A DNA stretch of 6,957 nt from assembly GCA_003135595.1 (NCBI GenBank), contig PLCI01000126.1:183-7139 (forward strand), in the 5' to 3' direction. The notes beneath the pieces were generated by a model. That model was not told the DNA's origin. It made no database searches and saw only the letters and a list, made by a program, of their open reading frames with translations. How positions within the stretch are numbered: the first letter of the stretch is position 1; each line of letters opens with the position of its first letter. Below, in pieces: positions 1 to 6,330 of the stretch. This DNA comes from Acidimicrobiaceae bacterium (GTDB lineage: Bacteria; Actinomycetota; Acidimicrobiia; Acidimicrobiales; RAAP-2). Position numbers and translations under genes: made by a program.

Positions 1-269
1 CCGTCCGGGTGGACCGCCTGAACCCCCGTCGGCGAGATCACCACGGGCATCGAGACCGACTGGCCCATGACCGTCGTCGCCATCGTGCGCTCGCGCTTGT
101 TGCCGGCCACGTGCGGTGCGAAACCCAACAGATCGAAGGACTCCAAGTTGTCCCTCGAGGAGAGCCCCTTTTCTGATCCGGCGATCAAGGCGGCGTAGAC
201 GGATTTGGGGAGGCGTTTCTGGGCCCGACGCTGGGCGACGGCCACCGACTCGAACCACTTGCTCGCCAT
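1..269 (-). CDS. mftD: MftD, premycofactocin synthase (N-terminal 89 residues, cut by window edge)
   Basis: FMN-dependent enzyme of the lactate dehydrogenase/glycolate oxidase type. In the mycofactocin pathway it oxidatively deaminates the dipeptide made by MftC and MftE to give the alpha-keto amide redox centre. The visible part begins MASKWFESVAVAQRRAQ and contains RLPKSVYAALIAGSEKG near residues 19-35, LGFAPHV near 48-54, and TTVMGQSVSMPVVISPTGVQ near 65-84. These match the start of actinobacterial MftD (formerly annotated LldD1) closely. The catalytic His/Arg residues and most of the FMN site lie beyond the left edge. The start is ATG at 269-267 with a modest GGGGA a few bases upstream. 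It is the fourth gene of the mftA-B-C-D operon, 57 bases after mftC. Its codons (TTG, AAA, TCA, TTT) and GC of about 56% at 121-200 are less GC-rich than its neighbours. The family call is confident because of the match and the context. Confidence 0.93.
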   Translation of the reverse strand, partial: MASKWFESVAVAQRRAQKRLPKSVYAALIAGSEKGLSSRDNLESFDLLGFAPHVAGNKRERTMATTVMGQSVSMPVVISPTGVQAVHPD

Positions 270-326
270 CACGTCCCCGTTCCCGACTCAGTGCGACTTT
301 ACCTGAGCGCTCGATTTCGTCTCGAG

Positions 327-1442
327 TCAGCGCGCGGAGATAGCGACCGGGACCTTTCGTGAGTGGTCGGGCGACGACGTTGGTCGAAGCGTGAGCTTCT
401 TGGCGGCGAGCGCGGCCTCGCCGTGACCGAAGACGCACTCCGGGTCGGGGTCGCTCATCTCGAGTCCGGTGAAGAACTTCGCCGCCATGCATCCGCCGCG
501 ACACGCGTCGTACGAACCACATGACGCGCACGCACCGGCGTTGCCCGGTTCGCGGAGTGATCGAAAGAGTTCGCTGTTCTGCCACACGTTGCGAAATCCG
601 GAGCTTCGTACATTGCCGGCCCGGAACTCCTCGTGGATCACGAAGGGGCAGGCGTAGACGTCGCCGATCGGGTCGACGAGGCAGACGACCCGGCCAGCCC
701 CACACAGGTTGAGCCCCTCGAGGGCCTCGCCGAACGCGGAGAGGTGGAAGAACGAGTCACCGGTGAGCGTGTCGGGGTGCGCGAGCAGCCAGTCGTAGAG
801 CGCGCGATTCTGCGCGGCCGTCGGGCGAAGCGACTCGTAGCTGTCGACGCCGCGGCCCGACGGGCGGAGCCTCGTGAGTCGCAGCTGCGCGCCGAATCGC
901 TCGGCGAGTGCCTCGAGATGGTCGAGCTGGCCGACGTTCTCCCGTGTCATGACGACGGAGATCTTGAAGCGGCCGAAGCCCGCGTCGCTGAGCTCGGACA
1001 TCGCCAGGAGGGCCGCGTCGTAGGAGCCGGCCCCACGCACGGCGTCGTTGACCACCCGCGTCGCGCCGTCGAGCGAGACCTGCACGTCCACGTAGTCCAT
1101 CGACGCCAGGCGTTGCGCCCGGGTGCGCGTGATCCTGGTGCCGTTGGTGGAGAACTTGACGCCGACCTTGCGGTCGACGGCGTACTCCAGCAGCTCGAAG
1201 AAGTCAGCGCGGATCGTCGGCTCGCCTCCGCCGACGTTCACGTAGAAGACCTTGAGCGCCGCGAACTCGTCGATCAGGGTCCTCGCCTCGCTCGTCGTCA
1301 GCTCGTCGGGATCGCGCCGTCCCGAGGAGCTGAGGCAGTGGACGCACGCGAGGTTGCACGCCCACGTGAGCTCCCAGGTGAGGCAGATCGGCGCAGCGAG
1401 CCCGTGCTCGAACCGATCGCGCAGTGAGCGGTCAGCGCCCAT
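327..1442 (-). CDS. mftC: MftC, mycofactocin radical SAM maturase
   Basis: Radical SAM/SPASM enzyme of 371 residues, a normal length for MftC. The known family reaction is a two-step change to the MftA C-terminus: oxidative decarboxylation of the last Tyr, then formation of a Val-Tyr carbon-carbon bond. It acts in the cytoplasm with MftB. The radical SAM cluster motif CNLACVHC supplies C29, C33 and C36, and GGGEP at 71-75 is the SAM-binding strand motif. KFSTNGTRI (96-104) and VSLDGA (122-127) are further radical SAM core motifs. The SPASM part carries C247, C254, C265, C305, C308, C314, C318 and C336, enough for two auxiliary Fe-S clusters. The C-terminal tail keeps the DHSR...PV pattern of MftC. 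The ATG at 1442 has a good Shine-Dalgarno, GAGGTG, 4 bases upstream. The start lies inside the end of mftB (11-base overlap), so translational coupling is likely. All expected ligands are present and nothing looks broken. Confidence 0.97.
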   Translation of the reverse strand: MGADRSLRDRFEHGLAAPICLTWELTWACNLACVHCLSSSGRRDPDELTTSEARTLIDEFAALKVFYVNVGGGEPTIRADFFELLEYAVDRKVGVKFSTNGTRITRTRAQRLASMDYVDVQVSLDGATRVVNDAVRGAGSYDAALLAMSELSDAGFGRFKISVVMTRENVGQLDHLEALAERFGAQLRLTRLRPSGRGVDSYESLRPTAAQNRALYDWLLAHPDTLTGDSFFHLSAFGEALEGLNLCGAGRVVCLVDPIGDVYACPFVIHEEFRAGNVRSSGFRNVWQNSELFRSLREPGNAGACASCGSYDACRGGCMAAKFFTGLEMSDPDPECVFGHGEAALAAKKLTLRPTSSPDHSRKVPVAISAR

Positions 1443-1719
1443 CGATCACCTCTGCGTCATAGAGGCGCCCGAGGGCCGCGACGTAGGCGTCGACCTCGTC
1501 GATGCCGACGTGGGCCGCCACCGCAGCGCGTGCGCACTCGTGGTGCTCGAGGTCGACGACGAGCTCGACGAGCGCCCTCGACTTCAAGAACACGAGGCGG
1601 CGGTTCTGGAAGTGGTAGGCGAGCGCGCCGAAGGACTCGTCGCGAAGCGCGACGTCGGGGTGGAGGCGCGCGGGCGACTCAGGATCAAAGGGCGCTTTGG
1701 CGCGCACGGGTGCGACCAC
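1432..1719 (-). CDS. mftB: MftB, mycofactocin precursor-binding chaperone
   Basis: Small PqqD-like peptide chaperone (RiPP recognition element). In characterised systems it binds MftA and delivers it to MftC. With the chosen GTG start it has 95 residues, in line with the family. The core runs from RLHPDVALRDESFGALAYHF into RRLVFLKSRALVELV, the FGAL-YHF and FLK patterns typical of MftB, and ends GRLYDAEVIDGR. The frame stays open upstream to an ATG at 1827, but that would overlap most of mftA, has no Shine-Dalgarno, and gives an Arg/Ser-rich extension unlike the family. GTG at 1719 begins 4 bases after the mftA stop. GTG at 1707 is the other option (91 residues). Neither has a clear ribosome site, so reinitiation after mftA is likely. 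The TGA at 1434-1432 overlaps the mftC start. The family is sure; the exact start is uncertain. Confidence 0.9.
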   Translation of the reverse strand: MVAPVRAKAPFDPESPARLHPDVALRDESFGALAYHFQNRRLVFLKSRALVELVVDLEHHECARAAVAAHVGIDEVDAYVAALGRLYDAEVIDGR

Positions 1720-1723
1720 GCGA

Positions 1724-1849
1724 TCAGTAGACGCCGCAGAGTCCGTCGATCGAGACCTCCTCGACGAGCAGCTCGACGGCTGGCTCCTCGGGGCGCACCG
1801 GCCCGTCGTCGTGCGGGGACACCTCATGCTCGTTCGTGGGGTCCGTCAT
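1724..1849 (-). CDS. mftA: MftA, mycofactocin precursor peptide (41 aa)
   Basis: Ribosomal precursor of the redox cofactor mycofactocin. The 41-residue product starts MTDPTNEHEVSP, has an acidic leader, and ends LLVEEVSIDGLCGVY. The C-terminal IDG-x-CGVY is the hallmark of MftA; the last two residues, Val and Tyr, become the cofactor. Mycobacterial versions that I recall have Met where this one has Leu (residue 37). The conserved EEVSIDG stretch just before the core is probably what MftB and MftC recognise. The ATG at 1849 has a strong GAGGAGG 4 bases upstream, which separates the real gene from the longer open frame that runs on through the promoter and antisense to mftF. It is the first gene of the operon and sits 4 bases before mftB. 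Confidence 0.96.
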   Translation of the reverse strand: MTDPTNEHEVSPHDDGPVRPEEPAVELLVEEVSIDGLCGVY

Positions 1850-1853
1850 GCAG

Positions 1854-1860
1854 CCTCCTC
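1854..1860 (-). promoter_or_regulatory. Ribosome binding site of mftA
   Basis: GAGGAGG on the minus strand ends 4 bases before the ATG at 1849. It is one of the strongest Shine-Dalgarno matches in the window, fits a peptide needed as a substrate, and fixes the mftA start within a much longer open frame. Confidence 0.85.
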
Positions 1861-1874
1861 GGGCGATCGCAGCG

Positions 1875-1887
1875 ACCATTCTGCCGC
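1875..1887 (-). promoter_or_regulatory. Candidate mftA promoter -10 region
   Basis: The minus strand reads GCGGCAGAATGGT, containing CAGAAT (1883-1878), one mismatch from a TANNNT -10. A start of transcription near 1871 would leave a leader of about 22 bases holding the GAGGAGG ribosome site. The same 13 bases occur just before the aconitase start at 6593-6605. I see no good TTGACA-like -35; the -35 position falls in the palindrome at 1903-1919. This is inference from position and sequence only. Confidence 0.45.
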
Positions 1888-1902
1888 TTCGCTCGCCAGG
1901 GG

Positions 1903-1919
1903 CCACGAGCCCGTCGTGG
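1903..1919. promoter_or_regulatory. Palindrome in the mftA/mftF divergent region, candidate operator
   Basis: CCACGA-GCCCG-TCGTGG is a perfect 6-base inverted repeat with a 5-base spacer, centred at 1911. It lies where the -35 of the proposed mftA promoter would be (about 1901-1906), and upstream of mftF on the other strand. Mycofactocin clusters are often controlled by a TetR-type regulator, MftR, and such proteins bind palindromes of this size, so this is a reasonable operator candidate. MftR itself is not in the window, and a 6-base arm can arise by chance in GC-rich DNA. Confidence 0.35.
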
Positions 1920-1975
1920 GAGACTCGGGCGATGGCCCCCGGCGAGCTGCAGCCGCTCGAGGACTCGACCTCGGT

Positions 1976-1979
1976 GGAG
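1976..1979 (+). promoter_or_regulatory. Ribosome binding site that sets the mftF start
   Basis: GGAG lies 6 bases before the ATG at 1986. It favours this start over the ATG at 1932 (GGGAG 9 bases upstream) and the ATG at 1836, which lies inside mftA on the opposite strand. Confidence 0.6.
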
Positions 1980-1985
1980 ACACCG

Positions 1986-3401
1986 ATGCCCGCCGGTACG
2001 CGACTCGTCGCCGACCGCTCCTTCGAGTGGCTCGCCGACACGCTGATCGCCGGCGGCTCTCCCTGGCGGCTCCTGAGGCTGTCCGAGCAGGGTGCCGCGC
2101 TCGTCGCGGCCTGGCTCGCCGGCGAGCCCGTCACTGCTGACCGCACCGCCGGCGGCCTCGCCCGTCGCCTCGTGGACGCGGGACTCGCCCATCCGACGAT
2201 CCGCTCGCGCGCACTCGCACCAGGCGAGATCGACGTCGTGATCCCGGTCCGCGACGACCCGTCGGGTCTCGAGTCGCTACTCCGGATCTGCGCCCGGACG
2301 CCGCACATGGGCGTCACCGTCGTCGACGACGGCTCGCTCGACGCGGCGGCCATCGACCGGATAGCCCTGGCGCACGGCGCGACGCTCCTTCGACACGACG
2401 TGCCGCTCGGCCCTGGGGCGGCGCGCAACACCGGGCTCGGCGCGACGTCCGCGCCGCTCGTCGCCTTCCTCGACGCCGACACGGTGCCCGACGCCAACTG
2501 GCTCACCGAGCTCGTCGCGCACTTCGACGACCCCGTCGTCGGTGCCGTCGCGCCGAGGGTGCGCGGGCCGGTCGGCGTGTCGTGGCGGGACCGGTTCGAG
2601 GCGGCGGCATCCCCGCTCGACCTCGGAGACCAGCCTGGCGTCGTCCGCGCAGGCACGACGGTTCCCTTCGTGCCGGGCGCCGCGATCGTGGTCCGGCGAA
2701 GCGCGGCCGGCGACGGCTTCGACCCCACGCTGCGTGTGGGAGAAGACGTCGACTTCGTCTGGCGCCTCGCGGGACGCGGGTGGCACGTCCGCTACGACCC
2801 GACGGTCGTCGTCACGCACGCGGCTCGGCCGAGCTGGTTCCGCTGGCTCGCGCAGCGCTTCGCCTACGGGCTCTCGGCCGCCCCACTCGAGGCGAGGCAT
2901 GGTGATGCGGTCGCGCCGCTGCGAGCCGACCCACGCGTCCTCGCGACCGTGGGGCTCGTGCTCCTCGGCCGCCCGCGCGCGGCGATCGGTTTCTTGAGCT
3001 GGTCGGCGGCGTCGCTCGCGCGGCAGCTCGACGGCATCGCGATGCGCGGCGGCAGCGAGTCGGCGGCCAGGCAGATCGCCGCTCGAGGCACGGCGCTCGC
3101 CGCGCCCGGGCTCGCGCGCAGCACGTTCCGCGCCTACGGGCCGCTCATGGTCGCCGGCGCGATCGTCATGCCCGTGATGCGCCGGCCCGTCGTGACCGTC
3201 GCGGCCGCAGCGACCGCGGTGCGCTGGTGGCGCGCGGGCAAGCCGCAGCCCGCGTTCGCCTTCGTCAGCCTGAGCGTGCTCGACGACCTCGCCTACGGCG
3301 CGGGCGTGCTCGCCGGTGCGGTGCGCACGCGACGGATCGGGGCGCTTCGACCGAGGATCCGGCCCGCCTCGAGCACGGTCGCCCCGATCAGTCGAACTTG
3401 A
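1986..3401 (+). CDS. mftF: MftF, mycofactocin glycosyltransferase
   Basis: Family 2 glycosyltransferase of 471 residues, close to the roughly 470 of mycobacterial MftF. In known systems it adds a beta-1,4-glucose chain to premycofactocin. Residues 1-80 form an N-terminal module (DRSFEWLADTLIAGGSP, then RLLRLS, ending RRLVDAGLAHP) with a winged-helix, PqqD-like look. The GT-A fold follows: VVIPVRDD at 84-91, VVDDGS at 112-117, GPGAARNTG at 142-150, the metal/nucleotide-sugar DAD at 163-165 and GEDVDFVWR at 252-260. The C-terminal third has hydrophobic stretches near 318-340, 385-398 and 401-415, suggesting membrane association. The end keeps LDDLAYGAG and IGALRPRIR, which are diagnostic of MftF. 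The start at 1986 is chosen for its GGAG and fit to family length; 1932 would give 489 residues. It is transcribed divergently from mftA-D, and its last 14 bases overlap the convergent dehydrogenase gene. Confidence 0.95.
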   Translation: MPAGTRLVADRSFEWLADTLIAGGSPWRLLRLSEQGAALVAAWLAGEPVTADRTAGGLARRLVDAGLAHPTIRSRALAPGEIDVVIPVRDDPSGLESLLRICARTPHMGVTVVDDGSLDAAAIDRIALAHGATLLRHDVPLGPGAARNTGLGATSAPLVAFLDADTVPDANWLTELVAHFDDPVVGAVAPRVRGPVGVSWRDRFEAAASPLDLGDQPGVVRAGTTVPFVPGAAIVVRRSAAGDGFDPTLRVGEDVDFVWRLAGRGWHVRYDPTVVVTHAARPSWFRWLAQRFAYGLSAAPLEARHGDAVAPLRADPRVLATVGLVLLGRPRAAIGFLSWSAASLARQLDGIAMRGGSESAARQIAARGTALAAPGLARSTFRAYGPLMVAGAIVMPVMRRPVVTVAAAATAVRWWRAGKPQPAFAFVSLSVLDDLAYGAGVLAGAVRTRRIGALRPRIRPASSTVAPISRT

Positions 3402-4539
3402 CGACCCCGCGGACGTTCTTGCCCGACTCCACGTCGTCGTAGCCCTGCTGGACCTCGTCGAGCGTGTACTCGGCGGTGATCATCTCGTCGATCTTGAGCT
3501 GTCCGAGGCGGTAGAGCTCGAGCAGGCGCGGGATCTGCAGCTTGGGGTTCGCCGATCCGAAGATGCAGCCCATGAGGGTCTTGTTGTAGAGGGTGAAGGT
3601 GCCGAGCGCGAGCTCGACCTCTGCCTGGCCCTGCGGCGAGATGGCGACCACGACGATGCGCCCGTCCTTCCCCGCAGCCTCGACCGCGGGCCCGATGAGG
3701 TCGCCGGTCATCAGCGACGGCGTGAGGATCACGACGTCGGCCAGGCGGCCGCGGGTGAGCTCGGCCGCGAGGAAGGTGGCCTCGAGGAGGCTGGCCGCAC
3801 CGTGCGTCGCGCCGATCAGCTTCGCGCGCTCGACTTTGGAGGCGATGAGGTCGACGGCGATGATGATGTCCGCCCCCGCGATCCTCGCGCCCTGGATCGC
3901 GCCGGAGCCGACGCCGCCGCAGCCGAGGACGATCACGCACTCGCCGGGGCGGACCTTTGCGCGGTCCACGGCCGCGCCGAATCCCGTGGCGACACCGCAG
4001 CTGATGAGGGCAGCCGCACGGAGGTTCACTCCGGTGTCGACCTTCACGAGCGAGCTCTCGCTCACGACGATCCTCTCGGCGAACGTCCCGAGCTGGCACA
4101 TCCGGTTCAGCACGTCGTCGCCGAGGTGGTGCCGCCAGGTGCCGTCCGAGACCATCGGGCCGGCGACGATCGTCGCGCCCAGGTCGCAGATGTACGAGCG
4201 GCCCGAGATGCACCACTGGCACTTCCCGCACGACGGGATGAACGACGCCGCGACCGAGTCGCCGGGCGCGAATGCCGTGACGCCCGCGCCGACCGCCTCG
4301 ACGACCCCGGCGCCCTCGTGGCCGCCGATGGCGGGGTACATCGACCCGTGAGGCGTGAGCATCGCGAGGAGCTCGGCCGGCAGGCCGAAGTCACCGCTTC
4401 GGAGGTGCTCGTCGGAGTGGCACAGCCCGGCGTAGGCCATCTTGACCCGCACCTCGTTGGCGTGCGGCTCGTCGATCTCGATCTCTTCGGTCCTCCAGGG
4501 CTCCTTGGCCCCCAAGACCACCGATGCCTTGACCTTCAT
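3388..4539 (-). CDS. Zinc alcohol dehydrogenase, mycofactocin-linked NDMA-dependent (nicotinoprotein) type
   Basis: Medium-chain zinc alcohol dehydrogenase of 383 residues. Catalytic zinc ligands are C40 (GLCHSD), H74 (GGHEGAGVV) and C181 (SCGVATGFGA). Four structural-zinc cysteines are C104, C107, C110 and C118. The Rossmann motif GCGGVG is at 206-211, with D230 ending the second strand, which points to NAD(H), not NADP(H). The early GLPAELLAMLTPHGSMYPAI stretch, the WRHHLGDDV region and the ending GKNVRGVVKFD resemble the NDMA-dependent family found with mycofactocin genes. Those enzymes keep their nicotinamide bound and pass electrons to mycofactocin, with NDMA as an artificial acceptor. 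Placement next to mftF supports this. The alcohol substrate cannot be read from sequence. The ATG at 4539 has AGGAGG 4 bases upstream. It lies 45 bases after argS on the same strand, so it may be co-transcribed or use its own promoter; a TAGCCT hexamer overlaps the argS stop codon. Confidence 0.9.
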   Translation of the reverse strand: MKVKASVVLGAKEPWRTEEIEIDEPHANEVRVKMAYAGLCHSDEHLRSGDFGLPAELLAMLTPHGSMYPAIGGHEGAGVVEAVGAGVTAFAPGDSVAASFIPSCGKCQWCISGRSYICDLGATIVAGPMVSDGTWRHHLGDDVLNRMCQLGTFAERIVVSESSLVKVDTGVNLRAAALISCGVATGFGAAVDRAKVRPGECVIVLGCGGVGSGAIQGARIAGADIIIAVDLIASKVERAKLIGATHGAASLLEATFLAAELTRGRLADVVILTPSLMTGDLIGPAVEAAGKDGRIVVVAISPQGQAEVELALGTFTLYNKTLMGCIFGSANPKLQIPRLLELYRLGQLKIDEMITAEYTLDEVQQGYDDVESGKNVRGVVKFD

Positions 4540-4543
4540 GGCC

Positions 4544-4549
4544 CCTCCT
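4544..4549 (-). promoter_or_regulatory. Ribosome binding site of the alcohol dehydrogenase gene
   Basis: AGGAGG on the minus strand, 4 bases before the ATG at 4539. This strong site lets the gene be translated independently of argS even if both are on one transcript. Confidence 0.8.
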
Positions 4550-4584
4550 AGGAAGTGCGCAGGGTGGCCCGCGCGAACCGAAGG

Positions 4585-6306
4585 CTACATCCGCTCGGGT
4601 GCCTCGATCCCGAGGAGCGACAGCCCGAGCGACAGCGTCTTCGCGGTCGCGTCGCACAGCACGAGCCGACTCTCGCGCGTCACCTCGTCGGGCGCGCGCA
4701 GCACCGAGCAGTGCTCGTAGAACGAGGAGAAGGCCTGGGCGATCCCGAAGAGATAGCCGCACAGCCGGTGCGGCGCGAAGTGCTCGAGCGTGCCGGCGAG
4801 CGACTCTTCGAACCGGAGCAGCGCCAGGGCAAGCGCCCGCTCCTGCGGCTCGGTGACCGTCACTGCCGCGCCCGGCTGCGGGCCGTCGCGGCCGAGCCGC
4901 CGGAAGATCGATCTGATCCGCGCGTGCGCGTAGGCGAGGTACGGGCCAGTGTCGCCCTCGAAGGACAGCATGCGGTCCCAGTCGAAGACATAGTCGCGGA
5001 GCCGCTCGGTCGAGAGGTCGGCGTACTTCACCGATCCGATGCCGATCGCCTCGGCGAGGTACGCACGCTCGCCTTCGTCGTAGCCGGCACCGCGCTCGTC
5101 GAGCGCGGTCCCCGCGCGATCGACCGCCTCTTGGAGGAGGTCCATCAGCCTCGGGGTCTCCCCTTCGCGCGTCTTCAGCGGCTTGTGGTCCTCGCCCAGG
5201 ATGCTGCCGAACGCGATGTGCGCAGTGACGACTGACTCGGGGACCCAGCCGGCGGCGGCCGCGACGCGGAACACCATCTCGAAGTGCTGGGACTGCGGCG
5301 CCCCCACCACGTAGTACAGCCGGTCGCAGCCGAGGCGGTCGACGCGGTCGCGGAGCGCAGCGAGGTCGGTGGCGGCGTAGCCGTAGCCCCCGTCGCGCTT
5401 GCGCACGATGATCGGGAGCGGGTCGCCCTCTCGGTTCGTGAAGCCCTCGGGGAAGACGCAGAGCGCCCCGTCGCTCTCGACGAGCAGGCCTGCGCGCTCA
5501 AGGTCTGCCACGACCGCGTCGAGCTGGTCGTTGTACGCCGACTCGCCCGCGACGTCTTCTGGCTGCAGGCGGATGTCCAGCAGCCGGTACACCCCGTCGA
5601 AGTGCCGGATCGACTCGTTGACAAGGGCGCGCCACAGGGTCAGGGCCTCCTCGTCGCCGTGCTGCAGGGCGACGACGCGCTGGCGACTGCGCTCCGCAAA
5701 GGACTCGTCGGCGTCGAACTTCGACCTGGCCTCCTTGTAGAAGGCGTCGAGGTCGCCGACCGAGAACCCCTCTGGCGACGCATCGACGCCGAGGTCGCGG
5801 AGGTGCTCGATCAGCATGCCGAAGGGCGTGCCCCAGTCCCCGAGGTGGTTGCGCGGGATCACCTCGTGTCCGAAGAAACGCAGCAGTCGTGCGAGCGAGT
5901 CGCCGATCACCGTGCCGCGAAGGTGCCCGACGTGCAGCTCCTTGCCGACACCGGGGCTCGAGTAGTCGAGCGCGACGCGGTGGCGCTCGGGTGCCTCGGC
6001 CACGCCGAGCCGGACGTCTCGGCCCACCACCTCGACGGCGGTCGCGAGGTAGGCGTCGTCCAGCGTGAGATTGAGGAAGCCTGGGCCGGCGACCTCCACG
6101 CTCGCGAGACCTGCGAGGTCGGCGGCGTCGGCGATCTGCTGGGCGAGCTCTCGAGGAGGGCGGCCGAGCGACTTGGCGATCGCCATGACCCCGTTCGCCT
6201 GGTAGTCCGCGCGGTCCGAGGGACGCACGACGGGGTCGGACCCGGGGACCACCGCGTCGAACGCCGGCTGCAGCCGCTCGCGCAGCGCCCCCGCGGGGTC
6301 AGGCAC
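4585..6306 (-). CDS. argS: Arginyl-tRNA synthetase
   Basis: Class I aminoacyl-tRNA synthetase of 573 residues, normal for bacterial ArgRS, which charges tRNA-Arg in the cytoplasm. An N-terminal Add-1 domain (about 1-105, including GPGFLNL at 74-80) precedes the Rossmann core. The HIGH motif is HVGH at 125-128 in KELHVGHLRGTVIGDS. Other marks are NHLGDWGTPFGMLIEH (153-168), YVVGAPQSQHFEMVF (332-346), and GEDHKPLKTREG (371-382), which stands where other class I enzymes have KMSKS. The anticodon-binding helical domain follows from GDTGPYLAYAHARI (451-464) and ends with the typical PERM. Usual SSPN before the HIGH motif reads SSPG here. The start is GTG at 6306: the in-frame TGA of the upstream zinc-ribbon gene (6333-6331) closes the frame above it and there is no start codon between. 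No clear ribosome site is seen, so coupling to the upstream gene, 24 bases away, is likely. Confidence 0.97.
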   Translation of the reverse strand: MPDPAGALRERLQPAFDAVVPGSDPVVRPSDRADYQANGVMAIAKSLGRPPRELAQQIADAADLAGLASVEVAGPGFLNLTLDDAYLATAVEVVGRDVRLGVAEAPERHRVALDYSSPGVGKELHVGHLRGTVIGDSLARLLRFFGHEVIPRNHLGDWGTPFGMLIEHLRDLGVDASPEGFSVGDLDAFYKEARSKFDADESFAERSRQRVVALQHGDEEALTLWRALVNESIRHFDGVYRLLDIRLQPEDVAGESAYNDQLDAVVADLERAGLLVESDGALCVFPEGFTNREGDPLPIIVRKRDGGYGYAATDLAALRDRVDRLGCDRLYYVVGAPQSQHFEMVFRVAAAAGWVPESVVTAHIAFGSILGEDHKPLKTREGETPRLMDLLQEAVDRAGTALDERGAGYDEGERAYLAEAIGIGSVKYADLSTERLRDYVFDWDRMLSFEGDTGPYLAYAHARIRSIFRRLGRDGPQPGAAVTVTEPQERALALALLRFEESLAGTLEHFAPHRLCGYLFGIAQAFSSFYEHCSVLRAPDEVTRESRLVLCDATAKTLSLGLSLLGIEAPERM

Positions 6307-6330
6307 GACCGAGGCGTGCCAGCCCGCTCG

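Noticed and set aside
287..326. Two small inverted repeats between mftC and mftD (CTCAG/CTGAG at 287-307; CTCGA/TCGAG at 310-326) as a terminator
   Set aside because: Stems are only 5 bases with 11- and 7-base loops and no T-run follows. The gap is better read as an ordinary intergenic space within the operon.
1863..1870. GCGATCGC palindrome just upstream of the mftA ribosome site
   Set aside because: An 8-base palindrome of this composition is expected by chance in GC-rich DNA, and a similar one occurs inside argS near 6178. No reason to call it an operator.
1836..1985. N-terminal extension of mftF to ATG 1836 or 1932
   Set aside because: The 1836 start lies inside mftA on the other strand and adds 50 residues not seen in the family. 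The start at 1986 has a well-spaced GGAG and gives the usual length. The 1932 start cannot be fully excluded.
1724..2728. A 334-codon minus-strand open frame containing mftA at its end
   Set aside because: Everything upstream of the mftA ATG is antisense to mftF or in the promoter region, is Ser/Arg/Thr-rich low-complexity, and has no family resemblance. Only the last 41 codons are the gene.
3316..4551. Long plus-strand open frame (411 codons) opposite the alcohol dehydrogenase
   Set aside because: It is a GC-rich shadow with Arg/Asp/Val-rich composition and no motifs, while the minus strand encodes an intact zinc dehydrogenase with all ligands. The same reasoning removes plus-strand frames at 633-1427 and 5284-6555.
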